Assembly (NCBI GenBank): GCA_963747515.1
Contig: CAVVFN010000010.1
Location: 62,001-126,000 of the forward strand
Source of the DNA: Mariniphaga sp963747515
GTDB taxonomy: Bacteria > Bacteroidota > Bacteroidia > Bacteroidales > Prolixibacteraceae
Direction: 5' to 3'
Length of the DNA stretch: 64,000 nt
A program made the position numbers and the translations under genes. Under the pieces are notes generated by a model. It saw nothing but the letters and a program-made list of their open reading frames with translations. It did not search any database and was not told where the DNA came from. This document shows positions 9,046 through 17,821 of the stretch, one piece after another. Position 1 is the stretch's first letter, and each line of letters opens with the position of its first letter.

Positions 9046-10829
9046 ATACAAATAAAAATACGATAGTCATAGTTATAGCAGCACTCGCAATTGGACTGTT
9101 GCTGGGTTGGTTGCTATTTGGTGGTTCGGGAAACAAGGCAAAAGAAGAATACCAGGAGAAAATTGAAGAAGTTGAAGGACAAACCATCTGGACGTGCTCC
9201 ATGCACCCGCAAATTCGTCAGAGTGAGCCGGGGGACTGTCCGATATGCGGCATGGATTTAATTCCGCTTGAAGATGAATTCAATTCATCAGCAGACGCCT
9301 CCGCAATAAGTATGTCGCCAACAGCTATGCAGCTTGCCAATATTCAAACTGCAATTGTGGGAAATATGGCGCCGGTGAAAATTGTTCGTCTGGATGGGAA
9401 AGTACAGGAAGATGAACGCCTGGTTTTCTCTCAGTCGTCACACATTCCTGGCAGGATTGAAGAATTAAGGGTGAACTTTACCGGTGACTATGTGCAAAAA
9501 GGACAAGTCATTGCATTGGTTTATTCACCTGACCTGGTGACAGCGCAGGAAGAGTTGTTTGAGGCGCAAAAAATTAAAAATACGCAACCGCAGCTTTTTG
9601 AAGCTGCCAAAGAAAAACTTAAAAACTGGAAGCTGTCGGATGACCAAATCAACCGGATTATATCGTCAGGAACAACAAAAGAAACTTTTAATGTTCAGGC
9701 AGATGTTTCCGGTTATGTGACTGAAAAAAAAGTAAACACCGGCGATTATATAAAAAGAGGTGAAGCAATTTACGAAATTGCCGACCTTTCGCGGGTATGG
9801 GTACTTTTTGATGTTTACGAATCGGATATGAAATGGGTTAAAAAAGGCGATAAAATTTCGTTTACAGTTGAATCACTTCCAGGCGAAACCTTCCAGGGAA
9901 CTGTTGACTACCTCGACCCGGTTATCGATCCAAAAACACGGGTAGCAAAAGCACGGGTAGTAAAATCAAATTCCGGCTTAAAACTAAAACCTGAAATGTT
10001 TGTATCAGGGAAAGTGGAAGCAAAACTGCAGCAGCAAACGGATGCGGTTGTAGTTCCAAAATCAGCAGTGATGTGGACAGGCAAGCGTTCAGTTGTTTAT
10101 ATAAAAACCACAACTGATCAGGGCGTGTATTTTCAGATGCGTGAAATAGAACTTGGTCCGGCTCTGGGTGAAAACTACATTGTTGAAAACGGATTGCAGG
10201 AAGGCGAGGAAATTGCAGTACACGGTACCTTTAGCATCGATGCGGCAGCTCAATTGGCAGGCAAGCCAAGTATGATGAGTCCCGAAGGCGGTGTGGTGCA
10301 AACCGGACATAACCATGCAGGGATGAATATGGACGAAGAAACTATTCAGAAAACTCCTGAAAAAGTGGAACCCGTTCAGACAAATCCAAAATTTACTGCC
10401 CAATTGACAAAGGTCTATGAATCCTACCTCAAAATGAAAAATGCTTTTGTTGCTTCCGATGCGAAGAAAGTAAGCGTAGAAGCACAAAATGTAGGAAATG
10501 CTATACGGTCGGTTGACATGGAATTGCTGAAAGGAGACAATCACATGGCGTGGATGAATCAGTTAAAAACACTGAACAGCGAAATAAAAACAATCGCCGG
10601 TTCAACCGACATTGAAAAACAACGTACTGCGTTTGTAAAATTTAATGACGCATTTTATAAAAGTCTTAAAATGTTCGGACTGGAAAAGGACACTGCTTAT
10701 TACCAATACTGCCCCATGGCAAACAGCGATAAGGGGGCTTACTGGCTGAGCGAAACTAAAGAAATCAGAAATCCCTATTTCGGAGAAAACATGTTGAGCT
10801 GCGGTGAAACAAAAGAAACAATAAAATAA
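9042..10829 (+). CDS. CusB-like periplasmic adaptor with metal-binding domain and C-terminal DUF3347
   Basis: A 595-residue membrane-fusion protein linking CusA to the outer-membrane channel. One N-terminal transmembrane anchor (about residues 7-26) is followed by a heavy-metal-binding domain with WTCSMHPQI and CPICGMDLIP (about residues 49-76), in which Cys, Met and His can ligate copper. The central part holds the split biotinyl-lipoyl, hairpin and beta-barrel segments of the family. The C-terminal ~150 residues (YESYLKMKNAFVASD onward, ending YYQYCPMAN and MLSCGE) form a DUF3347 domain, which likely binds metal through its conserved Cys, Met and His. This fusion is common in Bacteroidota CusB proteins. 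It overlaps the preceding gene by four bases. A 0.46 kb gap follows. Confidence 0.92.
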   Translation: MNTNKNTIVIVIAALAIGLLLGWLLFGGSGNKAKEEYQEKIEEVEGQTIWTCSMHPQIRQSEPGDCPICGMDLIPLEDEFNSSADASAISMSPTAMQLANIQTAIVGNMAPVKIVRLDGKVQEDERLVFSQSSHIPGRIEELRVNFTGDYVQKGQVIALVYSPDLVTAQEELFEAQKIKNTQPQLFEAAKEKLKNWKLSDDQINRIISSGTTKETFNVQADVSGYVTEKKVNTGDYIKRGEAIYEIADLSRVWVLFDVYESDMKWVKKGDKISFTVESLPGETFQGTVDYLDPVIDPKTRVAKARVVKSNSGLKLKPEMFVSGKVEAKLQQQTDAVVVPKSAVMWTGKRSVVYIKTTTDQGVYFQMREIELGPALGENYIVENGLQEGEEIAVHGTFSIDAAAQLAGKPSMMSPEGGVVQTGHNHAGMNMDEETIQKTPEKVEPVQTNPKFTAQLTKVYESYLKMKNAFVASDAKKVSVEAQNVGNAIRSVDMELLKGDNHMAWMNQLKTLNSEIKTIAGSTDIEKQRTAFVKFNDAFYKSLKMFGLEKDTAYYQYCPMANSDKGAYWLSETKEIRNPYFGENMLSCGETKETIK

Positions 10830-11325
10830 ATTGCAGCAAAACTTTTGAAGGAGTATCGGATGCCAAATGGGTTAAAAAAATTATAACTATTGACTGTTAC
10901 ATAGGATCAATAGAAAACCGATGCACATAAAGTTCATTCAGCAATAGCAAATGCAAAAGGCCCGTGATGAAGTGTACTCTAAGTTACAGGATTGCTGTAA
11001 ACACAAAAAGCTGAGGTAAAAACCGGGAATTCAGATTCCGGAAATGAAATGGCGCTTTGCCTGCCAAAAGAAAGAAATGCAGGCAGTTGCGGGGGAAGTA
11101 ATTCGTTGAAATGGATTAAGACAACAAGCTGAGCAGCTTATCCTGGATTTTTGAATGTAAAGTTTGTGCAAATTTTTAAACTTCCCTTATCAGCTGGCCT
11201 TTCTATTTAAGACAAAAATGTCGTTATTTGTGCCCGGAAAAAACGCTCATGCTTGATTATAAAATTCATTTAAACATTCTGTTAACTCATTGGTTTTTTT
11301 TATAAAACTTAAAAAAGTAGGAATT
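10830..11325. other. Intergenic region between the cusB-like gene and the porin-like gene
   Basis: No gene is supported here. Short stop-broken frames occur on the plus strand, for example near 10950-11020, and they may be decayed coding sequence, but I recognise no family. The right end must hold the promoter or leader of the porin-like gene. I see no strong hairpin followed by a T run. Confidence 0.45.
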
Positions 11326-12615
11326 ATGGAAAAGTTAAGTACTCTCAAAATCACACTAATTTCCCTGGTAATTATGATATCAGGAAATCTATACGCACAG
11401 CAACCTTCTTTACAATTTTACAGGCCAAACAATAAATTAGGATTAAATGTATTTGAACCTCCAAAAGAAGATACGGTTGCATTTAATGGACTTAAAGTAA
11501 GGGTAGGTGGCGATTTCGCCATGCAGTTCCAGGCATTGACCCAAAACAATGATCAGGGCAACCTGGCAGATCTGGGAACAGATTTTAATCTTCCCTCAGC
11601 CAACCTGAAACTCGATGTTCAGTTGCTGGACGGAGTAAGAATGCACCTCACTACGTATCTGTCATCTAGACACCATAACGAAACATGGATAAAGGGTGGC
11701 TATTTACAGATGGATAAACTTAATTTTGTTACGCCCGGTTTTTTAGAAGGCATTATGGATTATACCACCATCAGGATAGGGTTAGATGAGTTCAATTATG
11801 GTGATGCCCATTTCCGGAGGTCGGATAATGCCCGCACAATCTTTAATCCCTTTGTGGGGAACTATATTATGGATGCCTTTGCTACTGAAGCCTTTGGTGA
11901 AATCTACATCCAAAGCGACTGGTTCCTGGGAGTAGTGGGACTAACAAACGGAAAGCTCAACCAGAATGTACGTTTAAATCCCAACAGCGACAACCAACCT
12001 TCCTTTTACGGAAAGCTGGGTTTTGATGAGCAAATAAATTCCGATTTAAGGGTAAGACTAACCGGCTCATGGTACATCAACCAGGGGACAACTTCGGGAA
12101 TGAATTTATATGGAGGCGATCGTGCCGGCTCAAGGTACTACTTTGTACTTCATACCGCTCCCGATGAAACAGGAGCCACTCAGGGAAGCGATTTTGACCC
12201 GCGCTACAATCCACGCTTTCAAAAACTCACTGCCTTACAAATTAACCCCTTCATTAAATATCATGGTCTGGAATTCTTTGGAATCGCTGAACGTGTTATG
12301 GGTGATGCAGAAGTTCAGGCCGGAACCGAGGGTGAATTTACCCAATTGGCAGCTGAATTGCTTTACCGCTTTGGCATGCAGGAAGATTTCTATATAGGAG
12401 GCCGGTATAACTTAGTTACCGGAACACAGATTGAAGGCGCTGAACCCAATCTCGAAGTCTCCCGTTTTAATGTAGGAGCAGGATGGTACTTGTCGAAAAA
12501 CATCCTGACCAAAGTGGAGTATGTAAACCAGCAGTATAAAGGCGACGCCTGGAGCGGCCGGTTTGGTGGTGCCGAATTTGACGGAGTGGTTGTTGAAGCT
12601 GCCATCAGCTTCTGA
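11326..12615 (+). CDS. Porin-like outer-membrane beta-barrel protein in the metal cluster
   Basis: A 429-residue exported protein from the ATG at 11326, chosen because it gives a clean signal peptide (MEKLSTLKITL through NLYAQ); an earlier in-frame ATG at 11290 adds only a poor N-terminal extension. After the signal the protein has alternating hydrophobic and polar strands, many aromatic girdle residues, and ends with VEAAISF, a C-terminal Phe typical of outer-membrane barrels. No enzymatic motif is visible. It probably forms a channel or a specific uptake/efflux pore. Its place between the Cus-type operon and an exported HMA protein ties it to metal handling, which is inference. It may be transcribed separately because of the gap upstream. 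Confidence 0.72.
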   Translation: MEKLSTLKITLISLVIMISGNLYAQQPSLQFYRPNNKLGLNVFEPPKEDTVAFNGLKVRVGGDFAMQFQALTQNNDQGNLADLGTDFNLPSANLKLDVQLLDGVRMHLTTYLSSRHHNETWIKGGYLQMDKLNFVTPGFLEGIMDYTTIRIGLDEFNYGDAHFRRSDNARTIFNPFVGNYIMDAFATEAFGEIYIQSDWFLGVVGLTNGKLNQNVRLNPNSDNQPSFYGKLGFDEQINSDLRVRLTGSWYINQGTTSGMNLYGGDRAGSRYYFVLHTAPDETGATQGSDFDPRYNPRFQKLTALQINPFIKYHGLEFFGIAERVMGDAEVQAGTEGEFTQLAAELLYRFGMQEDFYIGGRYNLVTGTQIEGAEPNLEVSRFNVGAGWYLSKNILTKVEYVNQQYKGDAWSGRFGGAEFDGVVVEAAISF

Positions 12616-12684
12616 TGATACCGCTTTCATTTTACAAAAAGTGAAAACCATAAATCATGTAAACCTTTTCCAAAATAATGTAAG

Positions 12685-12713
12685 ATGACAATAACTGTCA
12701 TTGTGTATCTTTA
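12685..12713 (+). promoter_or_regulatory. Possible operator and -7 element upstream of the exported HMA gene
   Basis: An inverted repeat ATGACA-N5-TGTCAT (12685-12701) lies just before TATCTTTA (12706-12713), which differs from the Bacteroidota -7 consensus TAnnTTTG only at the last base. The placement between the expected -33 and -7 regions is where a metal-responsive regulator would bind. The arms are only 6 bp, so chance is possible. No regulator gene is in the window. Confidence 0.35.
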
Positions 12714-12759
12714 TGCCAAGTAAAACAATAACATTTAAGGATTAAAAATTTTAATTATC

Positions 12760-13134
12760 ATGAAAATACAAATGACAGGCTTGCTTGTTTTTCTGCTTAC
12801 ATCAGCAACAGCAGCATTTGCAGGAGAGAAAACAGAAAGATTCGAAGTAAAAGGCAATTGCGGTATGTGTGAAAAACGCATAGAAAAAGCTGCCTTATCG
12901 GTTGAAGGGGTTTCAACTGCCGACTGGAACAAAGAAACAAAAATGATGGAAATCGTTTTCAACGATGAAAAAACATCAGCCGATAAAGTACAAAAAGCAA
13001 TAGCTAAAGCAGGCCACGACACCAAAGCGTATAAAGCAAAAGATGAAATTTACGATAAGCTTCCGGGCTGCTGCCAATACGATCGCAATGAAGCACAACC
13101 AAAGATGCAGGGCCACCAGGAACATGATCATTAA
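12760..13134 (+). CDS. Exported HMA-domain protein (periplasmic metal-binding)
   Basis: A 124-residue protein with a signal peptide (about residues 1-21, ending AAFAG) followed by one HMA domain. The metal motif is NCGMCEKR with Cys34 and Cys37, and AIAKAGHDTKAYKA is the closing part of the fold. The C-terminus adds LPGCCQYD and a short His-rich tail (GHQEHDH), both plausible extra metal ligands. It should bind Cu or another soft metal in the periplasm and may feed the adaptor or act as a buffer. It is the last gene of the metal region, followed at once by a strong terminator, and preceded by a possible operator, so it may be its own transcription unit. Confidence 0.88.
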   Translation: MKIQMTGLLVFLLTSATAAFAGEKTERFEVKGNCGMCEKRIEKAALSVEGVSTADWNKETKMMEIVFNDEKTSADKVQKAIAKAGHDTKAYKAKDEIYDKLPGCCQYDRNEAQPKMQGHQEHDH

Positions 13135-13153
13135 AATCAAAAAAAATTTCAAA

Positions 13154-13187
13154 CAAAGGCTGCTTCAAAAGCAGCCTTTGTTTTTTT
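13154..13187 (+). terminator. Rho-independent terminator after the exported HMA gene
   Basis: A perfect 12-bp stem, CAAAGGCTGCTT paired with AAGCAGCCTTTG, has a three-base loop and is followed by a run of seven T. It lies 20 bases after the stop at 13134 and closes the metal cluster. Confidence 0.92.
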
Positions 13188-13442
13188 CATACTTTAACAA
13201 AACGGACATTAACTTTTTTATACTGCACAAAAACAATCTTTCTGCAAATTCCCGGTAATTCTTCAACGGGCATATTCCTCTTACTATTCCTGTTGCAGAT
13301 CTAATATTTGGGTAATATTTCAACACTTTTGCCTGAATAATGATTCTACATTTACTTTATTTCCTGCTCCTTCTTTAACATCAATAACATTAAACACCGG
13401 GAAAAGATATCGTCCGGTGCTTCATTCAATAATTTTCCAAAA

Positions 13443-16367
13443 TTATTGTTTTATTATCCTGTTGGTTAAAACAAGTTCCTGTCCTTTAAAAATAGTGATG
13501 ATGTATACCCCGCTAACAAGATGTGAGGTATTGATCTCAGCTTCAGGATAGCTTACATCGACTATCTTTTTCCCTGCAATATTTGAAATAACTACCCTCG
13601 AAATTTTTTCACTGCTCCTGATTTTTATGTAATTCTCAAATGGATTCGGATATACTTCCAGGTCTTCATTCCGATGAAGATCCACATGAGTGGGAACAGT
13701 AACATCGACAATATCGGACTCAATTCGCGGTTCAATCCGGTACTTACCCTCCCAGCCGGTAATAATACCGGAAAGATCATAGGAATTCCCTTCAGCGGGA
13801 ATATACCCGTACATCTGGCTTCCTAAAACAATACTGTCAGCCTCATCTTCACTATTGAGCGTCCATAAACCATCCATACCGGCAGATGAAGCACGGGCAT
13901 TGGAAACCTGGACCAGCATACCCTGGTACAATTGAATAGAATCGTTATTAAAATCAATAAAAACAGGTTCAATGGTAAGAGGTGCAATAATAGAAATCAC
14001 TTCCTCAGCAACAAGAACAGTAACGCTATCGCTACGATCGACCAAACCTGACACCACAACGCCTTCTCCAATATTGAGCTCTTCAGTTTCAATATATTCC
14101 ACCCAAATTCCGCTGCGTGCACGGATATCATCCTGTACAAAAAATCCTTTTTCAGGTTGAACACCGGTAACTGTCCCTGTTATCCGAACCACCTGCCCTA
14201 ACATTGGCGGAATGATACTATCTCCATTTACTTTGGCAATAGAATAATCGTTAACTGTACTTAATGAATCGAATATAAAAAAGGTTACTTCCTGAGAAGG
14301 AACTGAATCACCGGTACTGTTTATAAATCCATCTAAAAAACCATACGAATAGGTATTTCCCAGAGCCAGTTTCTCTAAGGGTACTATGGAAATGGTATTC
14401 AGAATGGTATCAAATGATGCCTCATGTATCAAATCTATTCCATTGTACCTGAGATACACCAATGAATCGAGATTCGATGTATCGATGACAGAGGAATCTG
14501 CCAGAGTAATATAATTACTGAAATTAATGGTAAGTTCCTCAGGTACATAATTAATAGAATCACCATCTTCCGGAATAAAAGTAACATCTGTAGCAATTTT
14601 GTCGGCAGTCCAAAATGTCTCTGAAAAATAGGTAAGGGTATCATCTCCGGTAACATTAATAAATCGGTTACCTTCAAAATCCAGCACCGAACCTGCAACA
14701 AGTGCAACCTGAAATCTATGTGTTGGCAAAAAATTAAGCGAAGGATTAAAGGTTACAATATTTTCATCGATCGTTACCTGCGTTGAATCCAGTGTTTCAT
14801 ATATTACATACTTAACCGAATCGGCATGCCAGTAATAAATATTAAACTGAAAATCATCAATAAATTCTATATCTTCATCAAACCTCAGAATAAAACTTGC
14901 ATCAAGAGGTACAGGCATATTCAAATCAGGATTTACATCAACAAGTTTGGGAGGTATGGTATCGCGCATAAAAACTTCAGTATAGGCTGATGATCTGTTT
15001 CCTGTCCCATCAACTACCGATCCGCCAATTAGAACCAATTCATAAGTCCCGGATTTATATAATGATTTTTCCGGAACAATTGAAAGTGTATTTCCTTCTA
15101 TTGTTATGTTTGAATCATTAAATAATTCATAAACTTCCCATAGCCCTGCATTTTTATAGTAAATTTCAATTACATGTGATTCGGAAAGTTGCACATTTTC
15201 ATTATAAGATAAAACAAAACTCACATTTACCGAATCCTGGTTATTAACAGGAACAAGTTCCTTCTCAACTCCAGTCAGTTGTGGTGGTATGCTATCGCGC
15301 ATAAAAACTTCAGTATAGGCTGATGATCTGTTTCCTGTCCTATCAACTACCGATCCCGAAATTAGAACCAATTCATAAGTCCCGGATGTATATAATGATT
15401 TTTCCGGAACAATTGAAAGCGTACTTCCTTCTATTGTTATGTTTGAATCATTAAGTAATTCATAAACTTCCCATAGCCCTGCATTTTTATAGTAGATTTC
15501 AATTACATGTGATTCGGAAAGTTGCACATTTTCATTATAAGATAAAACAAAACTCACATTTACCGAATCCTGGTTATTAACAGGAACAAGTTCCTTCTCA
15601 ACTCCAGTCAGTTGTGGTGGTATGCTATCGCGCATAAAAACTTCAGTATAGGCTGATGATCTGTTTCCTGTCCTATCAACTACCGATCCCGAAATTAGAA
15701 CCAATTCATAAGTCCCGGATGTATATAATGATTTTTCCGGAACAATTGAAAGCGTATTTCCTTCTATTGTTATGTTTGAATCATTAAATAATTCATAAAC
15801 TTCCCAAAGCCCTGCATTTTTATAGTAGATTTCAATTACATGTGATTCGGAAAGTTGCACATTCTCATTATAAGATAAAACAAAACTCACATTTACCGAA
15901 TCCTGGTTATTAACAGGAACAAGTTCCTTTTCAACTCCAGTCAGCTGTGGTGGTAATGTATCAGCAGTAAATACATAACCATAATAAGGATTTGGATTAC
16001 CTTCTAAATCGGTAACCGATTTTGACATTATTACGAATTGATACCGGATAAAAGAAGATATCCTTCGCTCGGGAGAGACAGTCATAACATTTCCAGTTAT
16101 GGAGATTAAAGAATCCACCACCTTTTCATACTCTTCCCAAACAGTATCATTTCTCTGATAAATGAGAATGTTATTCGTATCATTAAGCTGTACATCCTCA
16201 CTAAATGTCACATTAAAGATGACTCCTGCAGAATCATTCAGATCACTAAAAGTAAAATCCACTTCTACTTCCGAAACCTGAGGGAAAAACTGCTGTGCTG
16301 TTCCAGAGTTTGTAACTATACAACTCAATAAAGCTATGCCAAAAAGAATAGTAAATATTTTTTCCAT
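13443..16367 (-). CDS. Large T9SS-secreted protein with tandem Ig-like repeats and OB-fold-like region
   Basis: A 974-residue exported protein. Residues 1-24 are a signal peptide. Five or more Ig-like units of the bacterial SbsA/Big type follow, each opening with a variant of PPQLTGVEKE and containing a SGTYELVLI-type strand. Three of them (about residues 139-471) are 111 residues long and almost identical. After two diverged units, residues of about 700-880 (MLGQVVRITGTVTGV, GFFVQDD, YDLSGIITGW) look like OB-fold units of DUF5689-like exported proteins. The last ~80 residues (LEVYPNPFENYIKI through TNRIIKQ) are a type A T9SS sorting domain, so the protein should be displayed on or released from the cell surface. 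No catalytic motif is seen. An adhesive or structural role is likely. It stands alone, convergent with the metal cluster. Confidence 0.85.
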   Translation of the reverse strand: MEKIFTILFGIALLSCIVTNSGTAQQFFPQVSEVEVDFTFSDLNDSAGVIFNVTFSEDVQLNDTNNILIYQRNDTVWEEYEKVVDSLISITGNVMTVSPERRISSFIRYQFVIMSKSVTDLEGNPNPYYGYVFTADTLPPQLTGVEKELVPVNNQDSVNVSFVLSYNENVQLSESHVIEIYYKNAGLWEVYELFNDSNITIEGNTLSIVPEKSLYTSGTYELVLISGSVVDRTGNRSSAYTEVFMRDSIPPQLTGVEKELVPVNNQDSVNVSFVLSYNENVQLSESHVIEIYYKNAGLWEVYELLNDSNITIEGSTLSIVPEKSLYTSGTYELVLISGSVVDRTGNRSSAYTEVFMRDSIPPQLTGVEKELVPVNNQDSVNVSFVLSYNENVQLSESHVIEIYYKNAGLWEVYELFNDSNITIEGNTLSIVPEKSLYKSGTYELVLIGGSVVDGTGNRSSAYTEVFMRDTIPPKLVDVNPDLNMPVPLDASFILRFDEDIEFIDDFQFNIYYWHADSVKYVIYETLDSTQVTIDENIVTFNPSLNFLPTHRFQVALVAGSVLDFEGNRFINVTGDDTLTYFSETFWTADKIATDVTFIPEDGDSINYVPEELTINFSNYITLADSSVIDTSNLDSLVYLRYNGIDLIHEASFDTILNTISIVPLEKLALGNTYSYGFLDGFINSTGDSVPSQEVTFFIFDSLSTVNDYSIAKVNGDSIIPPMLGQVVRITGTVTGVQPEKGFFVQDDIRARSGIWVEYIETEELNIGEGVVVSGLVDRSDSVTVLVAEEVISIIAPLTIEPVFIDFNNDSIQLYQGMLVQVSNARASSAGMDGLWTLNSEDEADSIVLGSQMYGYIPAEGNSYDLSGIITGWEGKYRIEPRIESDIVDVTVPTHVDLHRNEDLEVYPNPFENYIKIRSSEKISRVVISNIAGKKIVDVSYPEAEINTSHLVSGVYIITIFKGQELVLTNRIIKQ
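14955..15953 (-). repeat. Three tandem 333-bp in-frame repeats
   Basis: Three consecutive 333-bp units (about 15953-15621, 15620-15288, 15287-14955 on the minus strand) encode 111-residue Ig-like domains that differ at only a few bases each, including at synonymous sites. The identity at DNA level points to recent duplication or gene conversion, so copy number may vary between strains or be miscounted in a short-read assembly. Confidence 0.93.
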
Positions 16368-16987
16368 AGTAAAGAGATTAACATTTGAAAATTAAAAATT
16401 CTAACTGTATGTTTTATAAAAGGATTTTCTCATCAAAAAATACAATTAACATTTATTAAAAGTTCATCCCTATTGGAAATTATATTGATGCATCCGGTTA
16501 TTTAGAATCACAATAAACTTAAATGCCTTTTACATTTTTGGTATTCTTGTTGTTGAGTAAAATGAAGTACTTGCAAACATTTCCCTTTTTTTGAAATGGG
16601 AAAAAGAAGAAAAGTAATTTCTCAGCAGGCCCTATTTGCAGGAAGAAGAAATGAAAAGGACAAAATGGCCAGTATAAATTGGATTTATTTCATCTGGAAT
16701 TGCGGACAGAACTTCATAACAGTATATTTTATAGAAGTTTCCTTTATATAACTGCGAATTATCCTATGGTTTTATGAAAAGATAATAATTTCTACAGTAG
16801 TGTGTTTCTACTTTCCCACAATTTCCACACATAGGTTAGTTTTAAAAGCTTCATCAGATACCCCTTTTCTGAAATATTGATGCGATGTTCTTAACCTAGA
16901 AAAACAAAAGCAATTATCCTGCTGCACGGCAGATCTCCGGAGCATAAAGTTTCGGAATATTCTGTTTGGCACAATATTTTCGAAGGT
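16368..16987. other. Divergent intergenic region with an open, startless segment before the amidohydrolase gene
   Basis: Most of this 620-bp region is AT-rich with no supported gene; it must hold divergent promoters. From 16895 to 16987 the frame of the next gene is open but has no ATG, GTG or TTG. An in-frame ATG at 16880 is cut off by TAA at 16892. The open segment reads KAIILLHGRSPEHKVSEYS, which resembles the N-terminal signature of D-Ala-D-Ala ligase-like ATP-grasp enzymes. It may be a relic of another gene. Confidence 0.45.
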
Positions 16988-17713
16988 ATGGGTATGATTC
17001 GTATACAGAAAAAAATAAATGCGCTAACCAGTCCGTTGCTTGTAACAGCTATACATAACGGGCATGGAGTAAGACCAGCTATAAAAAGCTGTTTATTAAT
17101 TAATGAATACGATCGCCTGAGAGAAGAAGATCCTTGTACGGAATTTTTTGCTGATGTATCAGAAAGCAGTATTGTTGTGAATACTTCACGATTTGAGGTA
17201 GACCTTAACCGGCCAAGGGAAGGTGCTGTTTACCGGACTCCGGAACAATCATGGGGCTTAAAGGTATGGAAAAATGATGTTCCGCTTTCGGTATGGGAAT
17301 ATTCATATGGCGAATACAATTATTTTTATGAACTGCTTGATAGAACAGTAGCCAGATTTATTGACTATTGGGGATATATTATTGTATACGATGTACATTC
17401 CTATAATTACCGACGAAAGGGAAGGCAGGAGAAAGAAGATGGTTTTCGGGAGAATCCGGAAGTTAATTTAGGAACCGGAACAATGAACCGGGAATTATGG
17501 GAAGGAGTAGTGGAAAATTTCCTTGCTTCAATGGGAAATTACGACTTTCAGGGAAGAAGATTATATGTAGCAGAAAATGTAAAATTTAAGGGAGGGTTCC
17601 TTTCAAAATGGATCCATTCCCGTTATCCTGACAGAAGCTGTGTGCTTAGCATCGAGTTTAAAAAAATTTTTATGGATGAGTGGACAGGAGCAGTAAATAT
17701 TAGTTTTGATTAA
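16988..17713 (+). CDS. N-formylglutamate amidohydrolase family protein, apparently cut short by a frameshift
   Basis: A 241-residue cytoplasmic hydrolase of the N-formylglutamate amidohydrolase family. Metal- or substrate-site segments include AIHNGHGVRP (His23, His26), SRFEVDLNRP (67-76), YDVHSYNYRR (His137), NPEVNLGTGT and the late EFKKIFMDEWTG. The family normally continues with a C-terminal helix. Here the frame ends at 17713, but bases 17703-17786 in the next frame encode just such a helix (LINELKRALKETIPAVLAA). Removing one T from the TTTT at 17704-17707 would join them, giving a protein about 24 residues longer. It precedes a QEGLA/DUF1704 gene and an ATP-grasp gene on the same strand, a recurrent association. 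Substrate unknown; formylglutamate is only the family name. Confidence 0.82.
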   Translation: MGMIRIQKKINALTSPLLVTAIHNGHGVRPAIKSCLLINEYDRLREEDPCTEFFADVSESSIVVNTSRFEVDLNRPREGAVYRTPEQSWGLKVWKNDVPLSVWEYSYGEYNYFYELLDRTVARFIDYWGYIIVYDVHSYNYRRKGRQEKEDGFRENPEVNLGTGTMNRELWEGVVENFLASMGNYDFQGRRLYVAENVKFKGGFLSKWIHSRYPDRSCVLSIEFKKIFMDEWTGAVNISFD

Positions 17714-17786
17714 TGAATTGAAAAGAGCATTAAAGGAGACAATTCCTGCAGTGTTGGCGGCAGCTAAAATAAAATCCACTACTTAG
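17702..17786 (+). other. Out-of-frame C-terminal helix of the amidohydrolase
   Basis: In the frame starting at 17706 the sequence encodes LINELKRALKETIPAVLAA and then runs to a TAG at 17784-17786. This is the amphipathic C-terminal helix expected after EFKKIFMDEWTG in the family. A one-base expansion of the T run at 17704-17707 explains the break. It is either a real inactivating or shortening mutation or a sequencing error. Confidence 0.7.
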
Positions 17787-17821
17787 AATTTATTGAGTGA
17801 TAGAATAAATGCAGATCGGAT

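Noticed and set aside
12110..12397. Plus-strand 95-codon frame inside the porin-like gene
   Set aside because: It is a shadow in another frame of a clear beta-barrel gene.
14955..15953. Repeats as a noncoding satellite
   Set aside because: The 333-bp period is in frame and encodes complete Ig-like domains.
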